A stretch of DNA of 64,000 nucleotides, taken from contig JAGTRW010000008.1 in assembly GCA_018262095.1 (NCBI GenBank), positions 62,001 to 126,000 on the forward strand, given 5' to 3'. Below, piece by piece: positions 54,919-64,000 of this stretch (position 1 is the first letter of the stretch; every line of letters starts with the position of its first letter). Source of the stretch: Pseudomonadota bacterium (GTDB taxonomy: Bacteria > Pseudomonadota > Gammaproteobacteria > Burkholderiales > Rhodocyclaceae). The notes under the pieces were generated by a model. The model saw only the letters and a program-made list of their open reading frames with translations, had not been told where the DNA came from and searched no databases. The position numbers and the translations under genes were made by a program.

Positions 54919-55097
54919 TGATCGATGTTCCTGAACGAGAGTTTTGGATTGTACGTCGCCCGCCTCGGGAACTGTTTGCGTGTTGGCCTTGTCAACGGCG
55001 CTAGAAACGAAAACGTTCTGGCATGAAATCAAGTGTGCTAGAGTCAAAAACAATATTCGGAGCCGCGCTCCGTCGATGTGTCAGCCCGGGATTGACC

Positions 55098-55649
55098 ATG
55101 CCACTGCCTCCTCCCTGCGTCGAGCGTAAGCGAATGCATCTGCGCCGCGTCACCTTCGACGGCTACAAACGCGTCGACGGACTGTGGGACATCGAGGCGC
55201 GCATGGTCGACACCAAGGACCAGGACTATCCGCTGTCGTCGGGCCTGCGCCGCGCCGGCGAGGCGGTCCACGACATGTCGGTGCGGGTCACCATCGACGG
55301 CAAGTTCAACGTCATCGACGCGCAAACCTGTACCGACGCGGCGCCCTACATGGGCTTCTGCGACGCCGTTCCGCCCGACTATTCGCGCATCGTCGGCCTC
55401 AATCTCTTTCACGGTTTTCTCAAGGCGGTCAAGGAACTGTTCGGCGCAACGCGCGGCTGCGCGCACCTCACCGAGCTCTTGATGTCGCTGCCGACGGCGG
55501 CATTGCAGACCTTCGCCAGCGAGGTGGTCGACAACGAAGACAGCGAACATAAGCCGTATCACGTCGATCGCTGCCACGCACTGAGCTCTCATTCGGAAAC
55601 GGTACGGCGCTATTACCCGCGCTGGTATCGTGACCAAACCCCCGGGTAG
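55098..55649 (+). CDS. DUF2889 family protein
   Basis: A 183-residue protein with the conserved RVTFDGYKRVDGLWDIEARMVDTKDQDY opening and the GFCDAVPPDYSRIVGLNLF segment of DUF2889. The family is common in Proteobacteria; function unknown. Conserved Cys and His (GCAHLTELL) could bind metal. It lies upstream of sucCD with a 48-bp gap. Confidence 0.88.
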   Translation: MPLPPPCVERKRMHLRRVTFDGYKRVDGLWDIEARMVDTKDQDYPLSSGLRRAGEAVHDMSVRVTIDGKFNVIDAQTCTDAAPYMGFCDAVPPDYSRIVGLNLFHGFLKAVKELFGATRGCAHLTELLMSLPTAALQTFASEVVDNEDSEHKPYHVDRCHALSSHSETVRRYYPRWYRDQTPG

Positions 55650-55697
55650 GTTCGCCTGCCCAAAGATCGTCACTTCTAAGAAAGCAAGGGAAGGCGC

Positions 55698-56873
<1,176 letters not shown>

Positions 56874-56887
56874 GGGAGCCACTCACT

Positions 56888-57781
56888 ATGTCGATTCTGA
56901 TCAACAAGAACACCCGCGTCATCACCCAGGGAATCACCGGCAAGACCGGCCAGTTCCACACCGAGAAGTGCCAGGAATACGCCAACGGCAAGGCCTGCTT
57001 CGTCGCCGGCGTCAACCCGAAGAAGGCCGGCGAGTCGATTTTCGATATCCCGATCTATGCCTCGGTCAAGGACGCCGCGGCGCAAACCGGCGCCACGGTA
57101 TCGGTGATCTACGTGCCGCCCCCGGGCGCCGCAGCGGCGATCTGGGAAGCCGTCGAAGCCGACCTCGACCTGGTGATCTGCATCACCGAAGGCATCCCGG
57201 TTCGCGACATGCTCGAACTGCGCAACCGCATGAAGAAGAAGGTCGCCGCCGGCGGCAAGGAAACGCTGCTGCTCGGACCCAATTGCCCGGGCTTGATCAC
57301 GCCCGACGAAATCAAGATCGGCATCATGCCCGGTCACATCCACCGCAAGGGACGCATCGGCGTCGTCTCGCGCTCAGGAACGCTGACTTACGAAGCGGTC
57401 GCTCAACTCACCGAAATCGGTCTTGGCCAGTCGACCGCGGTCGGCATCGGCGGCGACCCGATCAACGGTCTCAAGCACATCGACGTCATGCGATTGTTCA
57501 ACGACGACCCGGACACCGACGCGGTGATCATGATCGGCGAAATCGGCGGCCCGGACGAAGCCGAAGCCGCCGTTTGGTGCAAGGACCACATGCACAAGCC
57601 GATCGTCGGTTTCATCGCCGGCGTCACGGCGCCGGCCGGCAAGCGCATGGGCCACGCCGGCGCGCTGATCTCGGGCGGCGCCGATACCGCCGACGCCAAG
57701 CTGGCGATCATGGAGGAATGCGGCTTCACGGTGACGCGCAATCCGTCGGAAATGGCCAAGCTGCTCAAGGGCCTGCTGTGA
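56888..57781 (+). CDS. sucD: Succinyl-CoA synthetase alpha subunit
   Basis: A 297-residue CoA-binding subunit. CoA-binding TQGITGKTGQFHTEKC, the loop VNPKKAG, ITEGIPVRDM, and the phosphorylated His in GHAGALISGG are intact. It completes sucCD. A dispersed repeat follows the stop. Confidence 0.97.
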   Translation: MSILINKNTRVITQGITGKTGQFHTEKCQEYANGKACFVAGVNPKKAGESIFDIPIYASVKDAAAQTGATVSVIYVPPPGAAAAIWEAVEADLDLVICITEGIPVRDMLELRNRMKKKVAAGGKETLLLGPNCPGLITPDEIKIGIMPGHIHRKGRIGVVSRSGTLTYEAVAQLTEIGLGQSTAVGIGGDPINGLKHIDVMRLFNDDPDTDAVIMIGEIGGPDEAEAAVWCKDHMHKPIVGFIAGVTAPAGKRMGHAGALISGGADTADAKLAIMEECGFTVTRNPSEMAKLLKGLL

Positions 57782-57800
57782 GTCATTAAGCCGGAAGTTG

Positions 57801-57928
57801 ACCACAGCGGGCACGGCGAACACGGCGGAAAGACAACGATTTGATTTGATACGCTCAATCACCGAAAGGGTGAGTCGAGAAAAACGCCAAAACTTGTGTT
57901 TTCGCCGTGCCCGCTGTGCCGCCGTGGT
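57801..57928. repeat. Dispersed 9-bp-period inverted repeat, copy 3
   Basis: Left arm ACCACAGCGGGCACGGCG plus AACACGGCG (57801-57827) steps by exactly 9 bp; the right arm (about 57900-57928) is its imperfect complement and contains GTGCCCGCTGTG. The 128-bp element lies between the convergent sucD and carbonic anhydrase genes, the same type of location as copy 1. Confidence 0.82.
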
Positions 57929-57954
57929 TTAGCTCGTTGTCTCTTTACACCACT

Positions 57955-59151
57955 TCAGCGCGACTCTTTGATTACCCGGTTGTTGACCGGCTGCACCGGT
58001 CGCACGTTGTTTTTGTAGATCGTGCCAAAGCCGGCGAGTTGCTCCTTGGAGACCTGGACTGGCGTCTTGAGTACCAGCCACAGCACGTCCTCGGTGCACG
58101 GCGGCGTCGTCAGCGAGCCGATGAAGGTGTAGTAGCCGCGTTTGGCCGGCAGCAGCTGCGTCGGGTCGATCTTGAGGTCCGCTCGAACGACCGGCTTGTC
58201 TTCTTCGAGCGGCAGGTTGTTCCATAAGGTGCGGATCAGACGCTGTTCCTTGCCGGCCTCGAAGAGCACGGCGACGACCGCGAGCTTTCCGGCCTTTGAC
58301 TGGTGCACCAGGTGGGCGACCATGGCGTAGGATTTGCCGTTGATCTTCTCCTCGCTTGGCTTGTGAAAGTGGAACTGCAGCAGCGCGTAACTTTCGCCGT
58401 CGACGGTGATGGTTCCGGCGTCCGGCGCGTCGACCTTGATGCTGTGCCCGTTATCGACGATAGCCAACGGGACCGGCTGGTAGGCAAACTCGATCGGTGC
58501 CAGATCGGCGCGAACGGTATGGCGAATGTCGATCGGCGATTGCCGCTGGCCGACGCTGCAGGTCGCAAATTCCTTGCTCAGGCTGCCCCATTTTTCGACG
58601 CCGGTCGCGCCGGTGTAACTCCAGTGCGGTGGCGGTGGCGGCGGTTCGACCTGGCCTTTCTTGAGCTTTTTCTTGAGCACGACCGTGACTTTGACCACCG
58701 GCGGCGGCGGTGCCGGCTCGGGCGGCTTGGCGACCGGCTTGCTGCGCGGCTTGCAGGCGTAATTGAAAACGGTCTCGAGGTTCGAGTCGGGGGTGACCGG
58801 CACCGGCTCGCGGGTATCGAAGGTCTCGCTCTTGAGCTCGCTGCCGTCGGCGGCGGTGTAGCGGTGGGAGACCGTTGCCGCCAGCCGCTTGTCGCATTGG
58901 AATTCGGTGAGCGCGGTCAGCCGCGTGAACGAAAATGCGCCGGAATCGGGAATCTTCGGTTGCGCGTAGGTTTCGCGGTGCCAGATGCGCAATTTGCCGT
59001 CGCTGGTCGTGACGATGCTGGCGGCATCGACCTCGTAGCGCGGGGTCGTCGCTGACGCCTTGCCGCCGATACCAACCCAGCGCGCCGCGTGGGCCGGGGC
59101 GGCGAGCAGCAAGGCGGGCAGCAGCAGGGCGGTGAGCAGTGTCGTTCGCAT
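57955..59151 (-). CDS. Alpha-type carbonic anhydrase with an N-terminal extension
   Basis: A 398-residue exported protein. A signal peptide ends at APAHA (about 22). Residues 23-130 form an extra domain (RWVGIGGKASATTPRYEVDAASI; RIWHRETYAQP) resembling the surface-adhesin protein E type. A Lys/Pro-rich linker (KPPEPAPPPP; VEPPPPPPHW) leads to the alpha-carbonic anhydrase domain: QSPIDIRH, the zinc His pair in LLQFHFHKPSEE and the third in VAHLVHQ. It would hydrate CO2 in the periplasm. The ATG at 59151 is used; a GTG at 59166 is possible. Confidence 0.9.
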   Translation of the reverse strand: MRTTLLTALLLPALLLAAPAHAARWVGIGGKASATTPRYEVDAASIVTTSDGKLRIWHRETYAQPKIPDSGAFSFTRLTALTEFQCDKRLAATVSHRYTAADGSELKSETFDTREPVPVTPDSNLETVFNYACKPRSKPVAKPPEPAPPPPVVKVTVVLKKKLKKGQVEPPPPPPHWSYTGATGVEKWGSLSKEFATCSVGQRQSPIDIRHTVRADLAPIEFAYQPVPLAIVDNGHSIKVDAPDAGTITVDGESYALLQFHFHKPSEEKINGKSYAMVAHLVHQSKAGKLAVVAVLFEAGKEQRLIRTLWNNLPLEEDKPVVRADLKIDPTQLLPAKRGYYTFIGSLTTPPCTEDVLWLVLKTPVQVSKEQLAGFGTIYKNNVRPVQPVNNRVIKESR

Positions 59152-59308
59152 GGCAGGCTGATTCACGTCAGGGGAATGCGCGGTAAAGGCGTCATGTTAA
59201 CTGCAAAACCATCGCGGGTGATCGAGTCTGCGAAGGAAAGATGAAATGCCGGTAGAATCGCGTTTAAGTTTGTTCAACCGGCGCTTGCGCGCAGCTTTTG
59301 GAGGATGC

Positions 59309-60268
59309 ATGTCTTTATTCCTGAATGAAAGCGATGTTCGGCAGTTATTGACCATGCCGCTGGCGATCGAGGCCGTCGAGGAGGCGCATCGCGAACTCTC
59401 GCTCGGCCGTGCGGTCGATGTGCCGCGTCAGCGCACGCGGCTGCCGCAGACGGCGCTGCACATCCTGCAGGGCGCCTTGCCCGGGTGCGACGCGATCGGC
59501 TACAAGGCCTATACCAGCAACCGTTCGGGTGTCCGCTTCCTGGTTCACGTGTTCAGCGCGTCGACCGGCGTATTGCGCGTCGTTCTCGAAGCCGACCTGC
59601 TCGGCATGATGCGCACCGGAGCGGCGTCGGGCGTCGCCACGCGCTGGCTGGCGCGGCCCGATGCCGAGATCCTCGGGCTGTTTGGCTCGGGATGGCAGTC
59701 CGAGGGGCACCTCGAAGCGATCGCCGCAGTGCGTCCGCTGCGCCGCGTCAAGGTGTTTTCGCGCAATGAAGAGCGCCGCGCAGCGTTCTGCGCAAAGATG
59801 TCGCAGCGCCTCAAGATCGACGTCGTTGCGGCCGGCTCGCCGGAAGAGACGGTGCGCGGCAGCGATATCGTCAGTACCGTGACGACGGCGAGTGCGCCGT
59901 TGTTCGATGCGAAATGGCTGTCGCCCGGAACGCACATCAACGCCGCCGGGTCCAATTCGCTGATTCGCCGCGAAGTCGGCGAAGATGTCCTGAAAGTCAG
60001 TAGTGCTATCGTCGTCGACAGCCGCGATACGGCGCTCAAGGAAGCCGGCGATCTGTTGCCGGCGCTCGAAAAGGGGCGGCTTTCCGAGCGCGCGCTGGTC
60101 GAACTCGGCGAGGTGATCATCGGGCGTCATCCCGGGCGCAGTACGCCCGACGAGATCACGCTGTTCGAGTCGCAGGGCATGGCGATCCAGGATATTTCGC
60201 TGGCCGTCAGGCTTGAGGCGTTGGCGCGCGAGCGCGGCCTGGGGGTTGAGTTGCCTTACGGCGCTTGA
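59309..60268 (+). CDS. Ornithine cyclodeaminase/mu-crystallin family protein
   Basis: A 319-residue NAD(P)-dependent enzyme. The Rossmann loop is GLFGSGWQSEGHLEAI, preceded by RTGAASGVATRWL; GTHINAAGSN is also conserved. Members include ornithine cyclodeaminase, alanine dehydrogenase and ketimine reductase, so the substrate is not fixed. The ATG at 59309 follows GGAGG; an in-frame ATG at 59246 would add 21 residues without a ribosome site. Confidence 0.9.
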   Translation: MSLFLNESDVRQLLTMPLAIEAVEEAHRELSLGRAVDVPRQRTRLPQTALHILQGALPGCDAIGYKAYTSNRSGVRFLVHVFSASTGVLRVVLEADLLGMMRTGAASGVATRWLARPDAEILGLFGSGWQSEGHLEAIAAVRPLRRVKVFSRNEERRAAFCAKMSQRLKIDVVAAGSPEETVRGSDIVSTVTTASAPLFDAKWLSPGTHINAAGSNSLIRREVGEDVLKVSSAIVVDSRDTALKEAGDLLPALEKGRLSERALVELGEVIIGRHPGRSTPDEITLFESQGMAIQDISLAVRLEALARERGLGVELPYGA

Positions 60269-60413
60269 GCCTGACGCTGTCGTCGATTGACCGCTGATGA
60301 ACGGCGAGGGTTCGCAATAGATCGCTGTTTCTGCTGCGAATTTTTTTGCTTGCGGGGATAATTGGCGCAGGGCTGCAGCGCCCGGCACCGGCTCACCATC
60401 GTTGGGAGGCGAG

Positions 60414-61244
60414 GTGGACAGAACATTGAGTAGCGCGCTTGAAATCGTTGTCCGGACCGACCCGGGAATGGTTCGCGGGCACAACGAAGACGCGGTATTT
60501 GCCAATCCGAATCTGGGTTTCGCGATCCTCGCCGACGGGATGGGCGGTTACAACGCCGGTGAAGTGGCGAGCGGCATGGCGACGATGGTGCTCTCCTCTG
60601 AACTGGAAACGGCGTTTTCCGTCAGGCCGCCCTACGAAGTCGACCGCGAAACCGGCTTGACCTATGGTCACCGCTGCCTCAAGGAAAAGGTGGCGCTGAC
60701 CAATTCGGCGATCTTCAACGCCGCAGAAAGTCAGCCGCAGTATTCGGGAATGGGCACCACGCTGGTCACCGCGCTCTTTTACGACAACCGGGTGACGGTC
60801 GCGCACATCGGCGATTCGCGGCTCTACCGCTTGCGCGGCGAATCGTTCGTGGCGATCACTCGGGATCACTCGCTGTTGCAGGAGCAGATCGATTGCGGAA
60901 TGATTTCGCTCGAGGAGGCGCGCTTCTCGCAGAACAAGAATCTGGTATTGCGCGCGCTCGGCGTCGATGTCAACGTCGACACCGAGATCCACGATTATCC
61001 AGTACGTCCCGGCGATATCTATCTGTTGTGTTCCGACGGTCTCAACGACATGGTCGACGATGAGGATATCCAGCTCACGCTGCAGAACCGGGCGGCCAAC
61101 CTCGATCTGGCGGCGAGCGCGCTCATCCAGATGGCCAACGACAATGGCGGACGTGATAACGTTTCCGTCATTCTGATAAAGATACTCTGCGACTTTGCTG
61201 CGCCCCAGGGCTGGTGGTCGAAGTGCCTGACCTGGTTTGGATAA
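60414..61244 (+). CDS. PP2C-type serine/threonine phosphatase
   Basis: A 276-residue phosphatase of the bacterial Stp/PppA type. Metal-binding and catalytic motifs are RTDPGMVRGHNEDA, ADGMGGYNAGEVAS, GTTLVT, HIGDSRLYR, RDHS, SDGLNDMV and GRDNVSV. It removes phosphate from Ser/Thr residues, probably opposing a Hanks-type kinase that is not in the window. The GTG at 60414 follows GGGAGG. It is first in an operon with FHA and cyclase genes. Confidence 0.92.
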   Translation: MDRTLSSALEIVVRTDPGMVRGHNEDAVFANPNLGFAILADGMGGYNAGEVASGMATMVLSSELETAFSVRPPYEVDRETGLTYGHRCLKEKVALTNSAIFNAAESQPQYSGMGTTLVTALFYDNRVTVAHIGDSRLYRLRGESFVAITRDHSLLQEQIDCGMISLEEARFSQNKNLVLRALGVDVNVDTEIHDYPVRPGDIYLLCSDGLNDMVDDEDIQLTLQNRAANLDLAASALIQMANDNGGRDNVSVILIKILCDFAAPQGWWSKCLTWFG

Positions 61245-61257
61245 GGACGAAACAGCG

Positions 61258-61947
61258 ATGGCAAAACTGATACTGAGCATGGACGGTCTGGTCCTCAAGG
61301 AAATTGCCTTGACCAAGGAGCGGATGAGCATTGGCCGCAGGCCGAGCAACGACATTCAGATCGACAATCTGGCGATCAGCGGCGAACACGCCGCAGTGGT
61401 GACGATTCTCAACGACTCATTTCTGGAAGACCTCAACAGCACCAATGGCACCTTGGTCAATGGTCAGCCGGTGAACAAACACTTTCTCAAGAACGGCGAT
61501 GTCATCGAGCTTGGCAAATACAAGCTCAAGTACGTCGTCGAGCAGGCGCCGCAGCTCGATGCGGGCGACTTCGCGAAGGCCGTTGCCGGGCAGAAGCCGG
61601 CGACGCCGGCGGCGGTCAAGACCGCCTTGGCCAGCCCACTGCCCGGACCGGCGGCGGCAGTTCCGCCGACCTATGCCGCGCTGGTCTGCGGCGCGATCCA
61701 GATCCTCAATGGTGCCAATGCCGGCCGCCAACTCGAATTGACCAAGACGCTGACGACGCTGGGCAAGCCCGGGGTGCAGGTGGCGGTGATCGCGCGGCGG
61801 CCGCACGGCTATTTCATTACCCATGTCGAAGGAGCGCAGTGCCCGGTGGTCAATGGCCAGACGATCGACACACAGGCGCGTGCGCTGGCCGACCACGATG
61901 TCATCGAAATAGCCGGAATCAAGATGGAATTTTTCCTCAAGCCCTGA
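61258..61947 (+). CDS. FHA-domain protein
   Basis: A 229-residue protein with an FHA domain at about 15-90: SIGRRPSND (conserved GR), SGEHAAV (His) and DLNSTNGTLVNG. FHA domains bind phosphothreonine. The C-terminal half (about 140-229) is a second FHA-like beta fold, after an Ala/Pro-rich linker; its signature residues are weak. It reads phosphorylated proteins regulated by the upstream phosphatase, in a shared operon. Confidence 0.9.
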   Translation: MAKLILSMDGLVLKEIALTKERMSIGRRPSNDIQIDNLAISGEHAAVVTILNDSFLEDLNSTNGTLVNGQPVNKHFLKNGDVIELGKYKLKYVVEQAPQLDAGDFAKAVAGQKPATPAAVKTALASPLPGPAAAVPPTYAALVCGAIQILNGANAGRQLELTKTLTTLGKPGVQVAVIARRPHGYFITHVEGAQCPVVNGQTIDTQARALADHDVIEIAGIKMEFFLKP

Positions 61948-61978
61948 TGGTCAGACGTTCCTCTTTGCCGGCAGCGCA

Positions 61979-64000
61979 GTGAAAAAAAACCTCGTTCGGA
62001 TCGCCTTCGGTCTGGCGCTGGCGCTCGTTTTTCTTGGCCATTCGGCGCGCTTTTACCAGATTCCGCTGCTCAACACGCTCGACGCCTTCGCCTATGACGC
62101 GCGTCTGCGCCTGACGACCCCGGGCGGCGTCGATCAGCGCATCGTGATTCTGGACATCGACGAGAAGAGTCTGGCCGAGCAGGGGCGCTGGCCTTGGAGC
62201 CGCGACAAGATGGCCGCGCTGGTGAGCCAGCTTTTCGACCGTTACGGGGTCGTCCTGCTCGGCTTCGACGTGGTTTTTGCCGAAGCTGACGGCAGTTCCG
62301 GACTCGCGTCGCTGGAAGCCATCGCCAGCGGCGAACTCAAGGGCGACGCGGCTTTCCTGTCGGCCCTGAAGGGGCTGCGCGGCCCCTTGAACTACGACCA
62401 GCGCTTCGCCGATGCGCTGCGCAACCGCCCGGTCGTTCTCGGCTACTATTTTTCGAGCGTCAATGGCGCCCACCAGAGCGGCGCGCTGCCCGCCGCAGCG
62501 GTGCCGGCGGCCGCCTTCGCCGGCAGGGAGATCGACTTCACCCGCTGGCGCGGCTATGGCGGCAATCTGCCCGAGTTCCAGCGGAGCGCGGTCAATGCCG
62601 GACACTTCAATCCGCTGGTCGACTTCGACGGCGTTGCGCGGCGCGTACCGATGCTCGTCGAACACGAGGGGCAATACTACGAGTCGCTGTCGCTGGCCAT
62701 GGCGCGGCTGCTGCTCGGCAAGGCGCCGCTCAAGCCCGGTTACCCCGATGCGGATTCCGGCGGCATGGAGTGGCTTGAGTTGGCGCCCGTCGGCGGCAGG
62801 GCGCTGCGCATTCCGGTTGATGACCAGGTGGCGAGCCTGATTCCCTATCGCGGGGCACAGGGCAGCTTCGCCTATCTTTCGGCCGCCGATGTGCTGAGCG
62901 GGCGGCTTGCGCTGGAAGCGCTCAAGGGCAAGATCGTGCTGCTCGGCACCACCGCGCCCGGCTTGATGGATCTGCGTGCGACGCCGGTCGGCAGCGCCTA
63001 TCCGGGGGTCGAGATTCACGCCAATCTGCTCGCTGGCATCCTCGACGGTGACATCAAGCAGAAGCCGTCGTACGTGGTCGGCGCCGACGCCTTGTTGCTG
63101 CTGCTCTGTGCCTTGCTGCTGGCCTGCTCGTTGCCGGTTCTGTCGCCGATGCGCGCGAGCTTGCTGGCGCTGACGCTGCTCTCGGGCGTGGTCGGACTCA
63201 ACCTCTGGCTGTGGTCGTCCGGGCTGGTGATGCCGGTGGCGGCCGTCGTTTCGGCGATTCTCTGCGTCTACGCGTTCAACATGTCGTGGGGCTATTTCGT
63301 CGAGACGCGCAGCAAGCGCCAGTTTGCCGAGCTGTTCGGCCAGTACGTGCCGCCCGAGCTGGTCGACGAGATGGCGCGCGACCCCGAGCGCTACAGCATG
63401 GAAGGCAAGAACGAAGAGCTGACCGTGCTGTTCTCCGACGTGCGCGGTTTTACCAGCATCTCGGAGGGGCTCGATCCCAAGGAGCTGACGCGTCTGATGA
63501 ACGCCTATCTGGGCGCGATGACCGCGGTCGTCCAGAAAAATCGCGGAACGCTCGACAAATATATCGGCGATGCGATCATGGCCTTCTGGGGGGCGCCGGT
63601 GGCCAACCCCGACCATGCTCGCCAGGCCGTGCTGACCGCGCTCGAAATGCAGTCCGAGCTGCGCCGGCTCGACGAGCCGTTCAAGGCGCGCGGCTGGCCG
63701 CCGCTGCAGATCGGGGTCGGCATCAGTTCCGGGACGATGACCGTCGGCGATATGGGTTCGCCGGTGCGAAAATCGTATACGGTGATGGGCGACGCCGTCA
63801 ATCTCGGAGCGCGGCTCGAAGGGATCACCAAGCAGTACGGCGTCGGCATCATCGTCAGCGAGGCGACGCGCGCGCTGGTTGGCGACATCGTTTATCGCGA
63901 ACTCGATCGTGTTCGCGTCAAGGGCAAGGGCGAACCGGTCGCGATTTTCGAACCGCTGGGGAGCGAGGTCAGCGACGCCGAGCGCGACGAACTGACGCTC
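61979..64000 (+). CDS. CHASE2-domain adenylate/guanylate cyclase (partial, runs off right edge)
   Basis: The 674 codons visible are open to the last base. An N-terminal membrane segment (8-24), a CHASE2 periplasmic sensor (about 30-350; VILDIDEKSLAEQGRWPWSR), three membrane helices (about 365-430), and a class III cyclase domain (about 455-640; VLFSDVRGFTSISEG, LDKYIGDAIMAFWGAP, GVGISSGTMTVGDMGS, YTVMGDAVNLGARLEG) follow. The Lys in LDKYIGD favours ATP over GTP. The start is a GTG at 61979 with weak ribosome site. Third in the PP2C-FHA operon. Confidence 0.9.
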   Translation, partial: MKKNLVRIAFGLALALVFLGHSARFYQIPLLNTLDAFAYDARLRLTTPGGVDQRIVILDIDEKSLAEQGRWPWSRDKMAALVSQLFDRYGVVLLGFDVVFAEADGSSGLASLEAIASGELKGDAAFLSALKGLRGPLNYDQRFADALRNRPVVLGYYFSSVNGAHQSGALPAAAVPAAAFAGREIDFTRWRGYGGNLPEFQRSAVNAGHFNPLVDFDGVARRVPMLVEHEGQYYESLSLAMARLLLGKAPLKPGYPDADSGGMEWLELAPVGGRALRIPVDDQVASLIPYRGAQGSFAYLSAADVLSGRLALEALKGKIVLLGTTAPGLMDLRATPVGSAYPGVEIHANLLAGILDGDIKQKPSYVVGADALLLLLCALLLACSLPVLSPMRASLLALTLLSGVVGLNLWLWSSGLVMPVAAVVSAILCVYAFNMSWGYFVETRSKRQFAELFGQYVPPELVDEMARDPERYSMEGKNEELTVLFSDVRGFTSISEGLDPKELTRLMNAYLGAMTAVVQKNRGTLDKYIGDAIMAFWGAPVANPDHARQAVLTALEMQSELRRLDEPFKARGWPPLQIGVGISSGTMTVGDMGSPVRKSYTVMGDAVNLGARLEGITKQYGVGIIVSEATRALVGDIVYRELDRVRVKGKGEPVAIFEPLGSEVSDAERDELTL

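Noticed and set aside
61937-63616. A 559-codon open frame antisense to the cyclase
   Set aside because: Shadow of the CHASE2-cyclase frame, which is open to the window edge with all motifs in order.

Overview
The window is GC-rich, gene-dense DNA from a Gram-negative bacterium. Several features point to a betaproteobacterium, probably Rhodocyclales (Dechloromonas/Accumulibacter-like): the gph-trpE-trpG-trpD-trpC order, the hisBHAFI ... hisE-HIT-tatABC-degQ order, a cydP gene beside cydA, a porin of the betaproteobacterial 16-strand type, and the SHP/DHC cytochrome pair. The placement is inferred from gene content and order; no marker gene such as rRNA is present.

Layout. 1-2.5 kb: a TetR regulator and an ene-reductase-like oxidoreductase sharing two near-identical operators, then hemG and a CDF metal exporter. 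2.6-8.4 kb: a redox cluster with a flavocytochrome b, a diheme cytochrome c (DHC) and an SHP-type cytochrome c on one strand, divergent from a PepSY protein and an OmpR-type two-component pair, plus a cytochrome b561. 8.6-14.4 kb: a complete RND efflux operon. 14.5-17.9 kb: a TPR-O-GlcNAc-transferase-like protein and a major porin. 18-25.7 kb: one long minus-strand run Qor-TAXI-ParA-gph-trpEGDC, with an unlisted Trp-rich leader peptide between gph and trpE. 25.9-29.3 kb: an AEC transporter and a UvrD helicase carrying an in-frame repeat insertion. 29.5-33.8 kb: class II aldolase, then DUF2950/DUF3300 genes and a glycine-zipper lipoprotein. 33.8-40 kb: ubiquinone hydroxylase, DsbC, then OxyR divergent from a 53-residue small protein, catalase, ZIP transporter and Dps (an oxidative-stress block). 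40-51.5 kb: histidine biosynthesis with hisC inverted and hisE separated from hisI by a complete cydPABX operon, then HIT, tatABC and a DegQ/DegS protease. 51.5-60.3 kb: Nif3-like, FAH-family, M61 peptidase, DUF2889, sucCD, a carbonic anhydrase and an ornithine-cyclodeaminase-family gene. 60.4-64 kb: a PP2C phosphatase, an FHA protein and a CHASE2 adenylate cyclase that runs off the right edge.

Functional themes are redox balance and respiration at low oxygen (SHP/DHC, cydPABX, cytochrome b561, OxyR regulon), amino-acid biosynthesis (trp, his), envelope export (RND, Tat, DegQ, DsbC, porin) and phospho-signalling (the right-edge operon).

The most notable non-gene signals are a candidate trp attenuator with a coupled leader peptide; a three-copy intergenic inverted-repeat family built on a 9-bp period (40.0, 52.3 and 57.8 kb); two tandem repeat modules inserted in frame into uvrD; and phased GCTGA repeats in the SHP/PepSY divergent promoter. 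No tRNA, rRNA, CRISPR array, transposase, prophage or integrase was seen.
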